From Anaerocolumna sp. AGMB13020 (GTDB lineage Bacteria; Bacillota; Clostridia; Lachnospirales; Lachnospiraceae), in assembly GCF_033100115.1 (NCBI RefSeq), contig NZ_CP136910.1:1364001-1428000 (forward strand): DNA of 64,000 bases, given 5' to 3'. Positions 53,878-63,268 of the stretch are shown piece by piece; within the stretch, counting starts at the first letter, position 1; each line of letters starts with the position of its first letter. The position numbers and the translations under genes were made by a program. The notes beneath the pieces were generated by a model. It was not told the origin of the DNA and did no database searches. It saw only the letters and a list, made by a program, of their open reading frames with translations.

Positions 53878-54099
53878 GTGGTATTGACTGCTTTCATAAA
53901 TTATGCATTAATTCTTAATGTAAATAAAAATAAGGAACAATTTCATCACTTCATATTACGGGTGATTTTAGTTGTATTGGTTTTTGGGGAAATGAAAAAG
54001 ACTTGGAGTACTACCTTGATTTGCTCTGTTGTCATTTTAATCTCAGAGACAGTACTCTTTATGTCAATTTACGTTTTGCATTACTTCATAAAGATATGA
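53878..54099 (+). CDS. possible small membrane protein or fragment
   Basis: A 73-codon frame with GTG start encodes two hydrophobic segments (ILRVILVVLVFGEM and LICSVVILISETVLFMSIYVLHYF). There is no clear ribosome site, and no family was recognised. It resembles the first membrane helices of a sensor kinase, so it could be a broken gene. The rest of the gap 54100-54391 is AT-rich with no feature I can support. Confidence 0.25.
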   Translation: MVLTAFINYALILNVNKNKEQFHHFILRVILVVLVFGEMKKTWSTTLICSVVILISETVLFMSIYVLHYFIKI

Positions 54100-54391
54100 A
54101 ACACGAATATTTTGCAGAAATCTATTTTGCAAAATAATATTTGTCGTAATTACCCTTTTGAATATTTTTCGATTCAAGTTTATTGCGATATTTTATGATT
54201 AACTCTTTTTTAGTAAGGTATTACCTCACTGTCATTACAGCAACTTTATCACTATTACTAGTAACTCTGCCACTGTTGAAGTAATACTAATTCCAATCAG
54301 CAATTTAATCCGATATTTCATTGAGGTCTATTAGTATACCTAACTTTCACAAGCTGTATCCATTATTTTTGACTTTCTATTTGCGGATAAC

Positions 54392-54425
54392 AAAAAGCCT
54401 GTTCAACTTGCACGAACAGGCTTTT
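54392..54425. terminator. bidirectional terminator
   Basis: AAAAGCCTGTTC and GAACAGGCTTTT form a 12-bp stem with a 9-nt loop and T-runs on both strands. It separates the left region from the ABC transporter genes. Confidence 0.75.
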
Positions 54426-54600
54426 CTATAAATTGATTTATTTAACTATAATCCTAACTTCATTGCAACTTTATGAACCGTAAAAGTTTTGAAACGCTTT
54501 TAAACAAAACAAGTCTTATGAGTAAGGAGGTGAGGATGCGGTAATTTCAGGCGTAATATATTTTACAGCTTTGTACCTTTATTGATTGGAGGATTATAAA

Positions 54601-55305
54601 TTGAGCAAATATGCTTTAACCACAGAAAACATTAAAATGCAATATGGAGTAAGCACCATTTTGAAGGACGTTTCCATCCATATTGCCCAAGGGGATATTT
54701 ATGCGCTGGTGGGCAAAAACGGTTCCGGTAAAACAACCTTGCTTCGTATTCTTACAGGATTAATAAAAGATTTCAGCGGAATAGTAAGGAAAGCAAACGG
54801 GATTGAGAGCAAGATTGCTGCTGTTATCAACGATCCGTCGCTTTTCCTTAACATGAGTGCTTTTGATAACCTGAAAGTACAGTCCTATCTTCTTGGTTTG
54901 CATGAAGACAGCAAATTTGCGGAAGTGCTGAAAATTGTTGGCTTGACAGATAGTAAGCACAAACCTGTAAAGAACTTCTCCCTTGGTATGACCCAACGTT
55001 TGAAGCTTGCAATGGCATTACTACAAAAGCCGGATATTCTCATTTTGGATGAACCGATGAATGGTCTTGATCCTGATGGAATTGCAGACTTACGTGAATT
55101 ATTACTATGCTTACAGGAATACGGTATGACGATTCTGATTTCCAGTCATATTTTAAGCGAGTTGGAACAGGTAGCTACCAGCTTTGGTATACTTCATGAA
55201 GGCAGAATTGTAAAAGAAGCTGCTGTACATGAGGTATTGCAAAATGGAACTTCATTAGAGAAACTGTATATGCAGTATACAAGAGAGGGGAAGGCAAATG
55301 CTTAA
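54601..55305 (+). CDS. ABC transporter ATP-binding protein
   Basis: A 234-residue ATPase: Walker A GKNGSGKTTL, signature FSLGMTQRLKLAMA, Walker B ILILDEPMNGLDPDG and the H-loop SSHILSE. The start is the TTG at 54601 because GGAGG lies 8 bases upstream; the frame opens at 54586, but that codon lies within the Shine-Dalgarno. It resembles ATPases of bacteriocin-immunity and Nat-type exporters. It pairs with the permease overlapping it by 8 bp. It is far from the lanthipeptide genes and on the opposite strand, so a link to their product is speculative. Confidence 0.92.
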   Translation: MSKYALTTENIKMQYGVSTILKDVSIHIAQGDIYALVGKNGSGKTTLLRILTGLIKDFSGIVRKANGIESKIAAVINDPSLFLNMSAFDNLKVQSYLLGLHEDSKFAEVLKIVGLTDSKHKPVKNFSLGMTQRLKLAMALLQKPDILILDEPMNGLDPDGIADLRELLLCLQEYGMTILISSHILSELEQVATSFGILHEGRIVKEAAVHEVLQNGTSLEKLYMQYTREGKANA

Positions 55306-56071
55306 ACTATTAAAAAGTGACCTTTACAGACTTGGAAAAAGCAAGCTGTTGTATGGTGTTATCGGGTTAGTAATTGTCTTATCCTTTTTACTGACACTGA
55401 TTATACACCAAGATATCCGGTTGGGAATTTCTGTTTTTGGTAACCTGACCGCTTTTCAGGAGCTTGAAGATATTATACGGTTAGGCACAGAATATCAAAA
55501 GGGACTGGGTATATTAGTCGCTATCCTAATTTCCATATGGATTGGTCAAGAGTATCAATGGAAAACATGGCAGCATAAATATATTATCAGCAAAACCCGT
55601 ACTGGCATCTATTTATCAAAAGCTATTGTTTCATTGTCTATATCTGCTTCCGTTTACTTACTGTTTGTGTTGATTGCTTTCTTAAGCTCAGGTCAGGCTA
55701 AAGACCTCATAGCAAGCGGATATTTTGTTACTATCTTTTGTGGGATTTCTTTGTATGGTTCTTTAGGAGCAGTCCTTTGTCTGCTTTCTATGCTGATAAA
55801 AAATTATACCGCTTCTACTATTACCTGCTTATGTTATGTACTCTTTAGCGAAACAATATGGTCTGCCATTAGAAATCTTAGTGGTTTCTCTTCAACGCTC
55901 GCGGGAATAGTTGAAGCAGGTATGAGGCACTCAATTTATGGTATGTCAGTAACTATATCCTCAGCATCATTTACTGCGGATATGTCGAGAAGCATTGTAC
56001 TCAATTCTGTTGTTATTATCCTTATTGCCACCTTATTAGGACTCACTGTTTTCAGAAAATATGAACTGTAG
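55298..56071 (+). CDS. ABC-2 type transporter permease
   Basis: A 257-residue permease with about six hydrophobic segments (LYGVIGLVIVLSFLLTLII, YQKGLGILVAILISIWIG, VYLLFVLIAFLSS, YGSLGAVLCLLSML, and a last VVIILIATLLGLTVF). It belongs to the ABC-2 permeases seen with bacteriocin-immunity ATPases. It overlaps the ATPase gene by 8 bp, so the two form one operon. The substrate is unknown; peptide export or self-protection is plausible. It converges on the AraC gene 40 bp away. Confidence 0.88.
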   Translation: MLKLLKSDLYRLGKSKLLYGVIGLVIVLSFLLTLIIHQDIRLGISVFGNLTAFQELEDIIRLGTEYQKGLGILVAILISIWIGQEYQWKTWQHKYIISKTRTGIYLSKAIVSLSISASVYLLFVLIAFLSSGQAKDLIASGYFVTIFCGISLYGSLGAVLCLLSMLIKNYTASTITCLCYVLFSETIWSAIRNLSGFSSTLAGIVEAGMRHSIYGMSVTISSASFTADMSRSIVLNSVVIILIATLLGLTVFRKYEL

Positions 56072-56111
56072 ATCGTAACACAACATTAACGGATAAGAAC
56101 AAAAGGATTAT

Positions 56112-56999
56112 TTAATCTAGTTTCCGGTATTTTTTTCGATAGCTTGAGGGGGATTCCTGAAATTTATGCTTGAACATGCGGTTAAAATAAGAGAGGTTAT
56201 TAAAACCGGTATTGACCGCTATGTCTAAGATGGAACAGGAGGTTGTCAGAAGCTTTTCCTGCGCTATATTCAAACGATAGTCATTTAAATATTGAATGAA
56301 AGATGAGCCTGTGGTATTTTTAAAAAATCGCATAAAGTTAGAGGCACTGCTTCCATAAACCTTAGCAGCCTCCTGTATGGATATGGATTCTTCATAATAC
56401 TCGTTAATGTAAGCCAGAACTTTTTTTAACCTGCCGACAGAAGTATTTAAATAATAGTTATCCGTATGGAGCATATTGTTTGAGGTTAACTGATAAATCA
56501 TAAGCATGATCTGTGCTTTTACAGCCAGCTCATACCCCGGAAGCCTGGCATCATGGATTTGCTGCATTGTATTGATATATTCTGTAAGAAGAGTATTCTG
56601 GGAATTTTTAATATCAATAATTACCGGAAAATATATTTTATTTGCCAAAATGGGAAGCAGCGTATTAAGAGTGCTTTCATCTGAGGTATAAGAAAGTACC
56701 ATTTTCAAATCAAATATGATATTCCTGTATACAAAGGGATGTCCTTGTAATTGTTCCATGGAATGCAGAATTCCAGGGGATATGAAAGCTATAGTCCCCG
56801 CTGTAACGACATAGGGTTTCAAATTGACGGTAATAACTCCTTTGCCTTCACTTACATGTATTACTTCTACCTCCCCATGGTAATGCAGGGGAAAATGAGA
56901 AAAAGTCTCCGGCATCCGTACTTTGTAGATAGTGAAAGGATATGTGCTGTTGCCATGACTTTTTTTCTCTTTGTAAAAAGCATAATTATTTTTCTCCAT
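56112..56999 (-). CDS. AraC-family transcriptional regulator
   Basis: A 295-residue regulator. The N-terminal cupin part contains FPLHYHGEVEVIHVSEGKGVITV. The C-terminal AraC helix-turn-helix pair includes SIQEAAKVYGSSASNFMRFFK and the signature NLSYFNRMFKHKFQESPSSYRKKY. The start at 56999 has GGGGG upstream. It is divergent from the secreted alpha-amylase across 361 bp, so it may control amylase expression in response to maltose or a related sugar. Confidence 0.92.
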   Translation of the reverse strand: MEKNNYAFYKEKKSHGNSTYPFTIYKVRMPETFSHFPLHYHGEVEVIHVSEGKGVITVNLKPYVVTAGTIAFISPGILHSMEQLQGHPFVYRNIIFDLKMVLSYTSDESTLNTLLPILANKIYFPVIIDIKNSQNTLLTEYINTMQQIHDARLPGYELAVKAQIMLMIYQLTSNNMLHTDNYYLNTSVGRLKKVLAYINEYYEESISIQEAAKVYGSSASNFMRFFKNTTGSSFIQYLNDYRLNIAQEKLLTTSCSILDIAVNTGFNNLSYFNRMFKHKFQESPSSYRKKYRKLD

Positions 57000-57075
57000 A
57001 AGATTCCCCCATCTATGCAGTATAATTTCCCGAACCAAAAGCCTGACTGCTGCTTCTATCCTTCCAAATGATAGT

Positions 57076-57105
57076 ATTGTACAAATAATTCACAGGATAT
57101 TGCAA
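57076..57105 (-). promoter_or_regulatory. candidate promoter of the AraC gene
   Basis: On the minus strand TTGCAA and TACAAT are spaced 18 bp apart, about 80 bp before the AraC start. Adjacent on the plus strand at 57123-57131 is the extended -10 TGCTATAAT, which would serve the amylase with a leader of about 225 nt. Confidence 0.5.
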
Positions 57106-57122
57106 GAAAACTCAGTATAAAA

Positions 57123-57131
57123 TGCTATAAT
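57123..57131 (+). promoter_or_regulatory. candidate extended -10 promoter of the amylase gene
   Basis: The plus strand reads TGCTATAAT. It precedes the amylase start by about 230 bp. No cre-like operator was recognised in the leader. Confidence 0.45.
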
Positions 57132-57360
57132 TATATTAATGCATATAACAAAACCAGTCAATATAAACAAAAGTATTGAAAAGACTTTCTTTTTCATTGT
57201 TTTATTCTAACGGTTGTATGGCCTGCGGGATATAGTCGGTAAAATGTAGCATCAACAGGCTGTCAATAAATAAAATGGCTGTTTCAAAAGGCATACTACA
57301 GGACAAGGTCTATCTATGCCATAAATTGCAGCCGCTAAAAAGGCAGGAGGTATAAAGAGA

Positions 57361-59946
57361 ATGAAGAAAGGTTTCTGGAAAAAACTGACTTGCTATGTGC
57401 TGCTGCTTATCATTATGGTAACAGGACTGCTACTACCCGGCACAGTGCAAAAGATGCAGGCAGAAACAGTATCCTCGGTTACGGTGCATTATAAAGGAAC
57501 ATATACTGCACCCAACATCTATTACTGGAATTTAAACGGGGGAAGCAATACGCCGGTGACATGGCCGGGAGTACAAATGACACCTGAAGGTAATAATTGG
57601 TTTGGTTACACCTTTAGCAATACACAAAGCGTTAATCTGATCATTAACCAGAATAGCTCCCAGACAGCAGACTTGTACAGGACTTCCGGAGAATGGTGGT
57701 ATAAGAATAACCAGTGGTATCCGTACAATCCGGATAGTACAGCTGAGTCCATTACAGTACATTTTAAAAGTCCCTGGGATGGTGCGAAGATATACTATTG
57801 GAATATTCAGCCTTCCGGCAATACAATAACCTGGCCGGGAACAGATATGACACAGGAGGAAAACAGTTGGTACAAGTATACTTTTTCCAATGCTTCACTG
57901 GTTCATCTGATATTTAATTATAACGGGAAGCAGACAGCCGATTTATCCCGGACAGCTGGTGAATGGTGGTTCAAGGATAATCAATGGTACGAGAAAAATC
58001 CTGAGGCGACCGTTACACCAACACCGACTAGCACGCCATCACCAACCATTACTCCCACACCAACCAACACACCAACACCAACCGTGACGCCGACAACAAC
58101 CCCAACCATTACGCCAATACCGGAAAAAGGAATTGATTTCAGGGATGAAACCATTTATTTTGTTATGGTAACACGGTTCTATGATGGGGATTCCAGTAAT
58201 AATGTGCATTGCTGGGACGAAGTTGCCGCTATGAAGAATAGTAATGATGCGGCCTGGAGAGGTGATTTTAAAGGCCTTATTGAAAAACTTGACTACATAA
58301 AGGCTCTGGGATTTTCGGCAATCTGGATTACTCCGGTGGTGAAAAATATGAGCGGCTATGATTACCACGGCTACCATGCCGTTAATTTTAATGAGATAGA
58401 CCCTAGATATGAATCAGACGGTATAACCTATCAGGAATTGATTCATGCGGCACATGAAAAGGGTATAAAAATCATTCAGGATATGGTATTGAATCACACG
58501 GGGAATTTTGGAGAGGAAAATCTGTATCCATTGTTTACGAAGGATGAAACACAGGAAGATACTGCTGATGCACTTATTAGAATTGATGAAGAAAAACTTC
58601 CCGCTAATTATGATACCTTAACTCCGGCACAGCAATATCAGGCCAGAATAAATGCGATGAAAGAAGATTCCCTGGATACAGAAAATATCTATCATCATGA
58701 AAAAAGCTTAAGCTGGGAAGGCTATACGGTCCAGACCGGCCAGATAGCAGGGGATTGTGTGGATCTAAACACCGAGAATCCAGCCGTATCAAATTATTTG
58801 ATTAATGCTTACAACCGCTATATAACCATGGGAGTGGATGCCTTCCGTGTGGATACGGTAAAACACATCTCCAGACTAACGTTTAATAAAGAATTCATCC
58901 CGGCTTTTAAAGCGGCAGGAGGCGAAGATTTCTTTGTGTTCGGGGAAGTAGCTACCAGGTACCGGCAGGTATGGAATAGCAATATTCCTGCAATTTCCAC
59001 ACCATTTTATACCTGGGCGGAAACCTCAGCCTACCCCTGGGGCAGTACCGCTAGAAATATGAATAGTGTTTTTCAGCACTGGAATGATAACCAAAATGTG
59101 AGTACCCAGCCTGTCAGCAGAAATCATTTGTTGAACGGCAATACTTATCACACTCCGGATAAAAGTATCTCATCCGGACTGGGTGTAATAGATTTTCCCA
59201 TGCATTGGAACTTTAACAATGCCAGGGATGCCTTCCGCGTGGGAGTAGAGGGGGATCAATATTACAGTGATGCTACCTGGAATGTAACTTATGTGGATTC
59301 TCATGATTATGCACCGGATGGTGCGCCGGAAAACCAAAGATTTGCAGGCTCTCAGGATACCTGGGCAGAAAATCTGAACCTTATGTATACTTTCCGGGGA
59401 ATTCCTAGTATTTATTACGGCAGTGAAATAGAATTCATGAAAGGTGCAGTGATAGATGCCGGGCCAACCAAACCTTTAAGTGAGACAGGCAGAGCCTATT
59501 TTGGGGACAATATCGAAGGCTCTGTAACTGTGACGGATTATGGCGAATATTCAAATGCAACAGGAACAATGGCAGCAACCTTAAACCATCCTCTTTCCCT
59601 GCATATCCAGAGGTTGAATAAAATCAGGCGGAATATCCCGGCGCTTAGAAAAGGGCAATATTCAACAGAAGGTGTATCGGGAGAAATGGCTTTTAAGAGA
59701 CGTTATACTGATACGGACACCGGAGTAGACAGCTTTGCTCTGGTATCCATTACAGATGGTGCAACGTTCTTAGGAATCCCCAATGGCACCTATAAGGATG
59801 CTATCACAGGCGATGTAAAGGTTATAACAGATGGCAAATTAACCATATCCAGAACAGGAAAAGGCAATATGCGAATTTATGTCTTGGATCTGCCAGGTAA
59901 TCCGGCGCCTGGAAAAGTCGGTAATAGCGGGACATATTTGAAATAA
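57361..59946 (+). CDS. secreted alpha-amylase with two starch-binding domains
   Basis: An 861-residue secreted GH13 enzyme. It has a Sec signal peptide (lysines, then YVLLLIIMVTGLLLPG; cleavage probably near residue 34). Two tandem CBM26-like starch-binding modules follow (about 38-125 and 128-220; each ends with GEWW followed by NNQWY or DNQWY). A Pro/Thr linker lies at 220-260. The catalytic barrel starts at FRDETIYFVMVTRFYDGD. Catalytic residues are Asp498 (GVDAFRVDT), Glu529 (FGEVATRY) and Asp649 (DSHDYAPDG). It should digest starch outside the cell. A GGAGG site precedes the ATG. The maltodextrin products would suit the GH13 and GH31 enzymes encoded elsewhere in the window. Confidence 0.96.
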   Translation: MKKGFWKKLTCYVLLLIIMVTGLLLPGTVQKMQAETVSSVTVHYKGTYTAPNIYYWNLNGGSNTPVTWPGVQMTPEGNNWFGYTFSNTQSVNLIINQNSSQTADLYRTSGEWWYKNNQWYPYNPDSTAESITVHFKSPWDGAKIYYWNIQPSGNTITWPGTDMTQEENSWYKYTFSNASLVHLIFNYNGKQTADLSRTAGEWWFKDNQWYEKNPEATVTPTPTSTPSPTITPTPTNTPTPTVTPTTTPTITPIPEKGIDFRDETIYFVMVTRFYDGDSSNNVHCWDEVAAMKNSNDAAWRGDFKGLIEKLDYIKALGFSAIWITPVVKNMSGYDYHGYHAVNFNEIDPRYESDGITYQELIHAAHEKGIKIIQDMVLNHTGNFGEENLYPLFTKDETQEDTADALIRIDEEKLPANYDTLTPAQQYQARINAMKEDSLDTENIYHHEKSLSWEGYTVQTGQIAGDCVDLNTENPAVSNYLINAYNRYITMGVDAFRVDTVKHISRLTFNKEFIPAFKAAGGEDFFVFGEVATRYRQVWNSNIPAISTPFYTWAETSAYPWGSTARNMNSVFQHWNDNQNVSTQPVSRNHLLNGNTYHTPDKSISSGLGVIDFPMHWNFNNARDAFRVGVEGDQYYSDATWNVTYVDSHDYAPDGAPENQRFAGSQDTWAENLNLMYTFRGIPSIYYGSEIEFMKGAVIDAGPTKPLSETGRAYFGDNIEGSVTVTDYGEYSNATGTMAATLNHPLSLHIQRLNKIRRNIPALRKGQYSTEGVSGEMAFKRRYTDTDTGVDSFALVSITDGATFLGIPNGTYKDAITGDVKVITDGKLTISRTGKGNMRIYVLDLPGNPAPGKVGNSGTYLK

Positions 59947-59976
59947 AATAAAGAAGAGAGTGAGTAATGTTTGTTT

Positions 59977-60021
59977 AAAAATCAGGGTCTGTCTGATTTA
60001 AAGGTAAGCCCTGATTTTTTT
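59977..60021 (+). terminator. terminator after the amylase gene
   Basis: AAAATCAGGG and CCCTGATTTT form a stem, followed by TTT on the plus strand, 31 bp after the stop. Confidence 0.8.
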
Positions 60022-60091
60022 GACCCTTCATACTTTTGTGTACTGTTCTATCTGATCAACGAGCACCATGATGCCTGGACTATAATCCAGA

Positions 60092-60688
60092 CTAAACTGA
60101 TATATCCATTAAACCTATGGTAGTGTCTGTACCTGCTACATAACTATTTTTTTGACTTGTTCTTGCAGCATTATTCCAGGCTTCATTATATATGCCCCAT
60201 AGTTCTGATTCACGGGCGTTTTCAGCTTTTGTTCCATAAGAAATCCATTTACCATTTGAGTAAGATGCCACCATTTCACCATTACTATCGTAAAATTCAG
60301 CATAAGATACATCTGATGCTTCTTTACAATACTTAACATTGCCTAACAGATAGTCTATCAAGTTAAGTGTTTTAGGTTGCGGATTTTTATTTTTGTATAT
60401 TGCTGTTAATCCCTCTGTGATAATATTTTTTCTATCAGGAGAAACAACGGAGACATAGCTTTTTACTAAGCTTCTAAATCCAGGGGATTCCGATTGAAAT
60501 TTTCCGGCAGACTGGTCTTTTTTTGCCTGCTCAATTATAGTCTCCCTGTATTTTTCATCGCTCATGGCAGGAGCTTTCCGAGTATTAAAGTTAAAATCGG
60601 TATAATCAGGCAAGGGTACATTCACGTTTTTCCTGGTGCCGGAGAATGTCCGACTTTGTGAAAAGGTGTTGTAACTGTTTATGCGCAT
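60092..60688 (-). CDS. unknown 198-residue protein
   Basis: I do not recognise this protein. It begins MRINSYNTFSQSRTFSG, is rich in Asn, Ser, Lys and Tyr, and has no signal peptide or membrane segment. Features include IIEQAKKDQSAGKFQSE, a possible compact C-terminal domain (DSNGEMVASYSNGKWISYGTK) and a Ser/Thr-rich end (NNAARTSQKNSY). It is a single gene flanked by unrelated genes and convergent with the amylase terminator. Its opening resembles small secreted or cell-surface proteins of Clostridia without export signals. No function is proposed. Confidence 0.8.
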   Translation of the reverse strand: MRINSYNTFSQSRTFSGTRKNVNVPLPDYTDFNFNTRKAPAMSDEKYRETIIEQAKKDQSAGKFQSESPGFRSLVKSYVSVVSPDRKNIITEGLTAIYKNKNPQPKTLNLIDYLLGNVKYCKEASDVSYAEFYDSNGEMVASYSNGKWISYGTKAENARESELWGIYNEAWNNAARTSQKNSYVAGTDTTIGLMDISV

Positions 60689-60837
60689 TTCATATATCCT
60701 TTCTTACTATCCGGGTATCTATTGTTTTCCAATGCTTTGATATATTAGAACCTTTGTATTATATATCGGATTTTTCGATGGAAACTGTAGACTGGTTTGT
60801 CACATGTAATAAATTTAATCCGGCACAATACGAATGA

Positions 60838-61440
60838 TTAATACATTCCTTCTAAGTTCTTATTCACAATCTCCTTTAGTACAGGTAATACTTCCATTTC
60901 AAACCATGGATTTTGCTTCAGCCAGCCAAGATTTAGAGGGGAAGGATGAACCAATGGGAAATATTCTGGCAGATACTTCTGATAATTTCTCACTGTTTCA
61001 GTTAAACTTTTCTCACGCTTTTTATCCAAATAGTACTTTTGTGCATAGCTTCCAATAAGAATTATGGTTTCAATGTTTGGCATTTCACTTAATAAACGCG
61101 GATGCCATTTTTCAGCAAAGCCCTTTCTTGGCGGGGCATCACCGCTTTTTGCTTTTCCCGGATAATAGAAATCCATCGGCAGATGCGCGATACGATCCGT
61201 ATTATAAAATACCTCTCGAGATATCCCCAGCCACTCTCTTAATCGGTCACCACTTAGATCATTCCAAAACAATTGAGTTGCTTCTGCCTTACGTCCTGGC
61301 GCTTGTCCTACAATGGCAATGCGTGCCTCTGCGGAAGCTTTAAATAAAGGAGGAATTCCCATTGTGGTATAAGCTTCGTTCATTGCGTCTGTAATAATTT
61401 CTTGTTTGATCTTTTCGAATAGCATTCCATTCACTTCCAT
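60838..61440 (-). CDS. uracil-DNA glycosylase family protein
   Basis: A 200-residue protein of the uracil-DNA glycosylase superfamily. Motif 1 is IVGQAPGRKAEATQ and the C-terminal motif is VHPSPLNLGWLKQNPWFE. The ILIGSYAQKYYL segment fits the central strand. In this branch many members have unclear substrate range, and the canonical active-site pattern of family 1 is not evident. It may remove damaged bases or act on another nucleotide substrate. The first methionine at 61440 is used; M6 is a possible alternative. Confidence 0.85.
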   Translation of the reverse strand: MEVNGMLFEKIKQEIITDAMNEAYTTMGIPPLFKASAEARIAIVGQAPGRKAEATQLFWNDLSGDRLREWLGISREVFYNTDRIAHLPMDFYYPGKAKSGDAPPRKGFAEKWHPRLLSEMPNIETIILIGSYAQKYYLDKKREKSLTETVRNYQKYLPEYFPLVHPSPLNLGWLKQNPWFEMEVLPVLKEIVNKNLEGMY

Positions 61441-61481
61441 TATATTTAAGTTATTGTACGATATGCCGAACTCGTCAGGTT

Positions 61482-61769
61482 CTATTTCTCTCGATTATTC
61501 TTTCTGTGAATACTATCAAAAACGATTGAGGTAATAAGAGAACTTACACATGCAATCAGCAATAAGATACCCATTACAAATTTGCCCAATGATTCAAAGC
61601 CCTCGTTGGTTGCACTATACATGGTAATGAAATTGTATATCATAAAAAGAAACAATACAAATGCGGGAATATATTTTATATATCTTATTTTTTTGAACAA
61701 TAGACTTAATATAAATGTAATTACGATTGATGCTAAGGATAATAAAATCAATACAAAAATAAAATTCAT
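61482..61769 (-). CDS. small integral membrane protein
   Basis: A 95-residue protein with three hydrophobic segments (MNFIFVLILLSLASIVITFI, YIPAFVLFLFMIYNFI and FVMGILLLIACVSSLITSIVF) and a short basic tail (RKNNREK). No family could be named. A GGGGGTG site lies before the ATG. It lies 42 bp upstream of the glycosylase-like gene on the same strand. Confidence 0.7.
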   Translation of the reverse strand: MNFIFVLILLSLASIVITFILSLLFKKIRYIKYIPAFVLFLFMIYNFITMYSATNEGFESLGKFVMGILLLIACVSSLITSIVFDSIHRKNNREK

Positions 61770-61975
61770 AAGAACACCCCCTTCTTTCTTCCTTTACGAT
61801 TAGACGAATGAAATAACTGATATGTTCCCTAATGCTACTGTTACCAGTTACACTTCCTCTATTCTTATTTTACAGTATCATCATTCCAATTACAAATACC
61901 ATTAGAAATAAGCAGTGGACAAGCTTTATAATTAGAGCCTTTTCACCCCATCTTTCATAACCTTAGGCTTTCTTC

Positions 61976-62809
61976 CTAAATTAAATTCAGCCTTTCAAAC
62001 CCTTTATACAACCCATCTTTATCCACGTCATCCGTAATCATATCTGCCATCATTTTTATCTCTTCCCCACCACTTCCCATAGCAACACCAATTTCGCAGT
62101 ACTCTAACATCGGGATATCAACTTTTGCATCACCAAAAGCTATAGTATCCTTTCTATCCGCACCCAAATATCTCAAAAGATGTTCTATGGCATTTGCTTT
62201 TGTAATATCCTTGACTCCCAGGTCACCAAAAAGTGCTTCTTCCCCTTTTCCACCCCAGGTTCCATTTTCCATATCTGGAAATTGCTCTTTCGTATCCAAA
62301 TAATCCTTATAAGTAGGAAGGATATAACTGACTTTATTCAGATCTTTCCTATAAAGTTCTCCATCAAAGATCATTTCCGGGTAAATTGTGCGAACCGTTA
62401 CCAGTTCTGATTGATCATTGCCTTTTCGTCTGGCATATTCTTTCATTGTCTTATCTGCCGCCAGTTCAAATTTTTCACTGGCAAATAATCCATTGTTGCT
62501 TTCTAAATAAAACTCCATCTTTTTTTCATGCAGCCAGTCAACGATTCGTCTGCATTGCTCTTCAGTTATTGTCTGATGCATAATCACCTTACCTTTGTCC
62601 TCTACGTAACTGCCATTACCTCCTATCATTCCATCCAGACCGATATCCCATATATTTTTATAGACCTCAGCCTTGCTTCTTCCTGTACTGATATAAACTT
62701 TATGACCATTTTTTCTGGCTCTTCTAATTGCTTCAACTGCTGAAGCCGGCAGGTTAGCCTCATAATCTACCAGTGTTCCATCTACATCTATGAAAATTAT
62801 CTTTCCCAT
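61976..62809 (-). CDS. Cof-type HAD-superfamily phosphatase
   Basis: A 277-residue HAD-IIB phosphatase. Motif I is IFIDVDGTLVDY (nucleophile Asp and acid/base Asp), motif II includes VYISTGRSKAEV, and motif IV is FGDAKVDIPMLEYCEIGVAMG. The cap domain is of the Cof/YidA type. It dephosphorylates sugar phosphates or flavin/pyridoxal precursors; the substrate cannot be read from sequence. A TATAAT element (62864-62869, minus) with weak -35 lies 55 bp upstream. Confidence 0.92.
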   Translation of the reverse strand: MGKIIFIDVDGTLVDYEANLPASAVEAIRRARKNGHKVYISTGRSKAEVYKNIWDIGLDGMIGGNGSYVEDKGKVIMHQTITEEQCRRIVDWLHEKKMEFYLESNNGLFASEKFELAADKTMKEYARRKGNDQSELVTVRTIYPEMIFDGELYRKDLNKVSYILPTYKDYLDTKEQFPDMENGTWGGKGEEALFGDLGVKDITKANAIEHLLRYLGADRKDTIAFGDAKVDIPMLEYCEIGVAMGSGGEEIKMMADMITDDVDKDGLYKGFERLNLI

Positions 62810-63148
62810 CTGATACTCCCTCTTTTCTTACATGTTTTTTTGATTAACTTTTAGTATGTTAAAATTATAATACATAAACAATAAGAATTCAGCCATTATC
62901 TCACCTGATTTTATAATAATCATACACCTTTATGTATCCAGTAGGTTATGCAATGAATTGAAAAGTATCAAAAGATTTGTCTGAAAACGGTTATTATCCT
63001 AATCCATTCATACCGATATATGTAAGAGTAAGTGACTTGGATTCTTTTCCGTATAAAGAGGCAGACACTTATTTCCTCTTTTATCATTCTAATTTCAAAT
63101 AGGTGCCACGATTCTAAAAGCAATCTTTCGCTTTCTGAGCTTAAAACA
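62810..63148. other. intergenic region
   Basis: AT-rich, about 340 bp. It holds the candidate promoter of the HAD gene at its left end. Nothing else recognisable was found before the long inverted repeat at 63149. Confidence 0.5.
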
Positions 63149-63250
63149 AAAGCTGACAGATGAAGACGAGTAATTTACTCCTAGTAAAAAATAACTCAGG
63201 GTAATCAATTACTCCGGTTAATTTTTTACTCGTCTCTATCTGTCAGCTTT
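63149..63250. repeat. 102-bp near-perfect inverted repeat after the GH31 gene
   Basis: AAAGCTGACAGAT at the left pairs with ATCTGTCAGCTTT at the right; a 2-3-nt mismatch follows, then GACGAGTAA pairs with TTACTCGTC. The interior (GGGTAAT near 63199-63205 with ATTACTC) is also partly palindromic, so the whole unit can fold. It begins 18 bp after the GH31 stop on the minus strand and may act as a terminator or be a MITE-like element. Confidence 0.8.
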
Positions 63251-63268
63251 CTAAAATTTAAATACTTA

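Noticed and set aside
54601..56071. ABC transporter pair as lanthipeptide immunity genes
   Set aside because: They lie 27 kb away, on the other strand, and separated by several unrelated transcription units, so the link is not supported.
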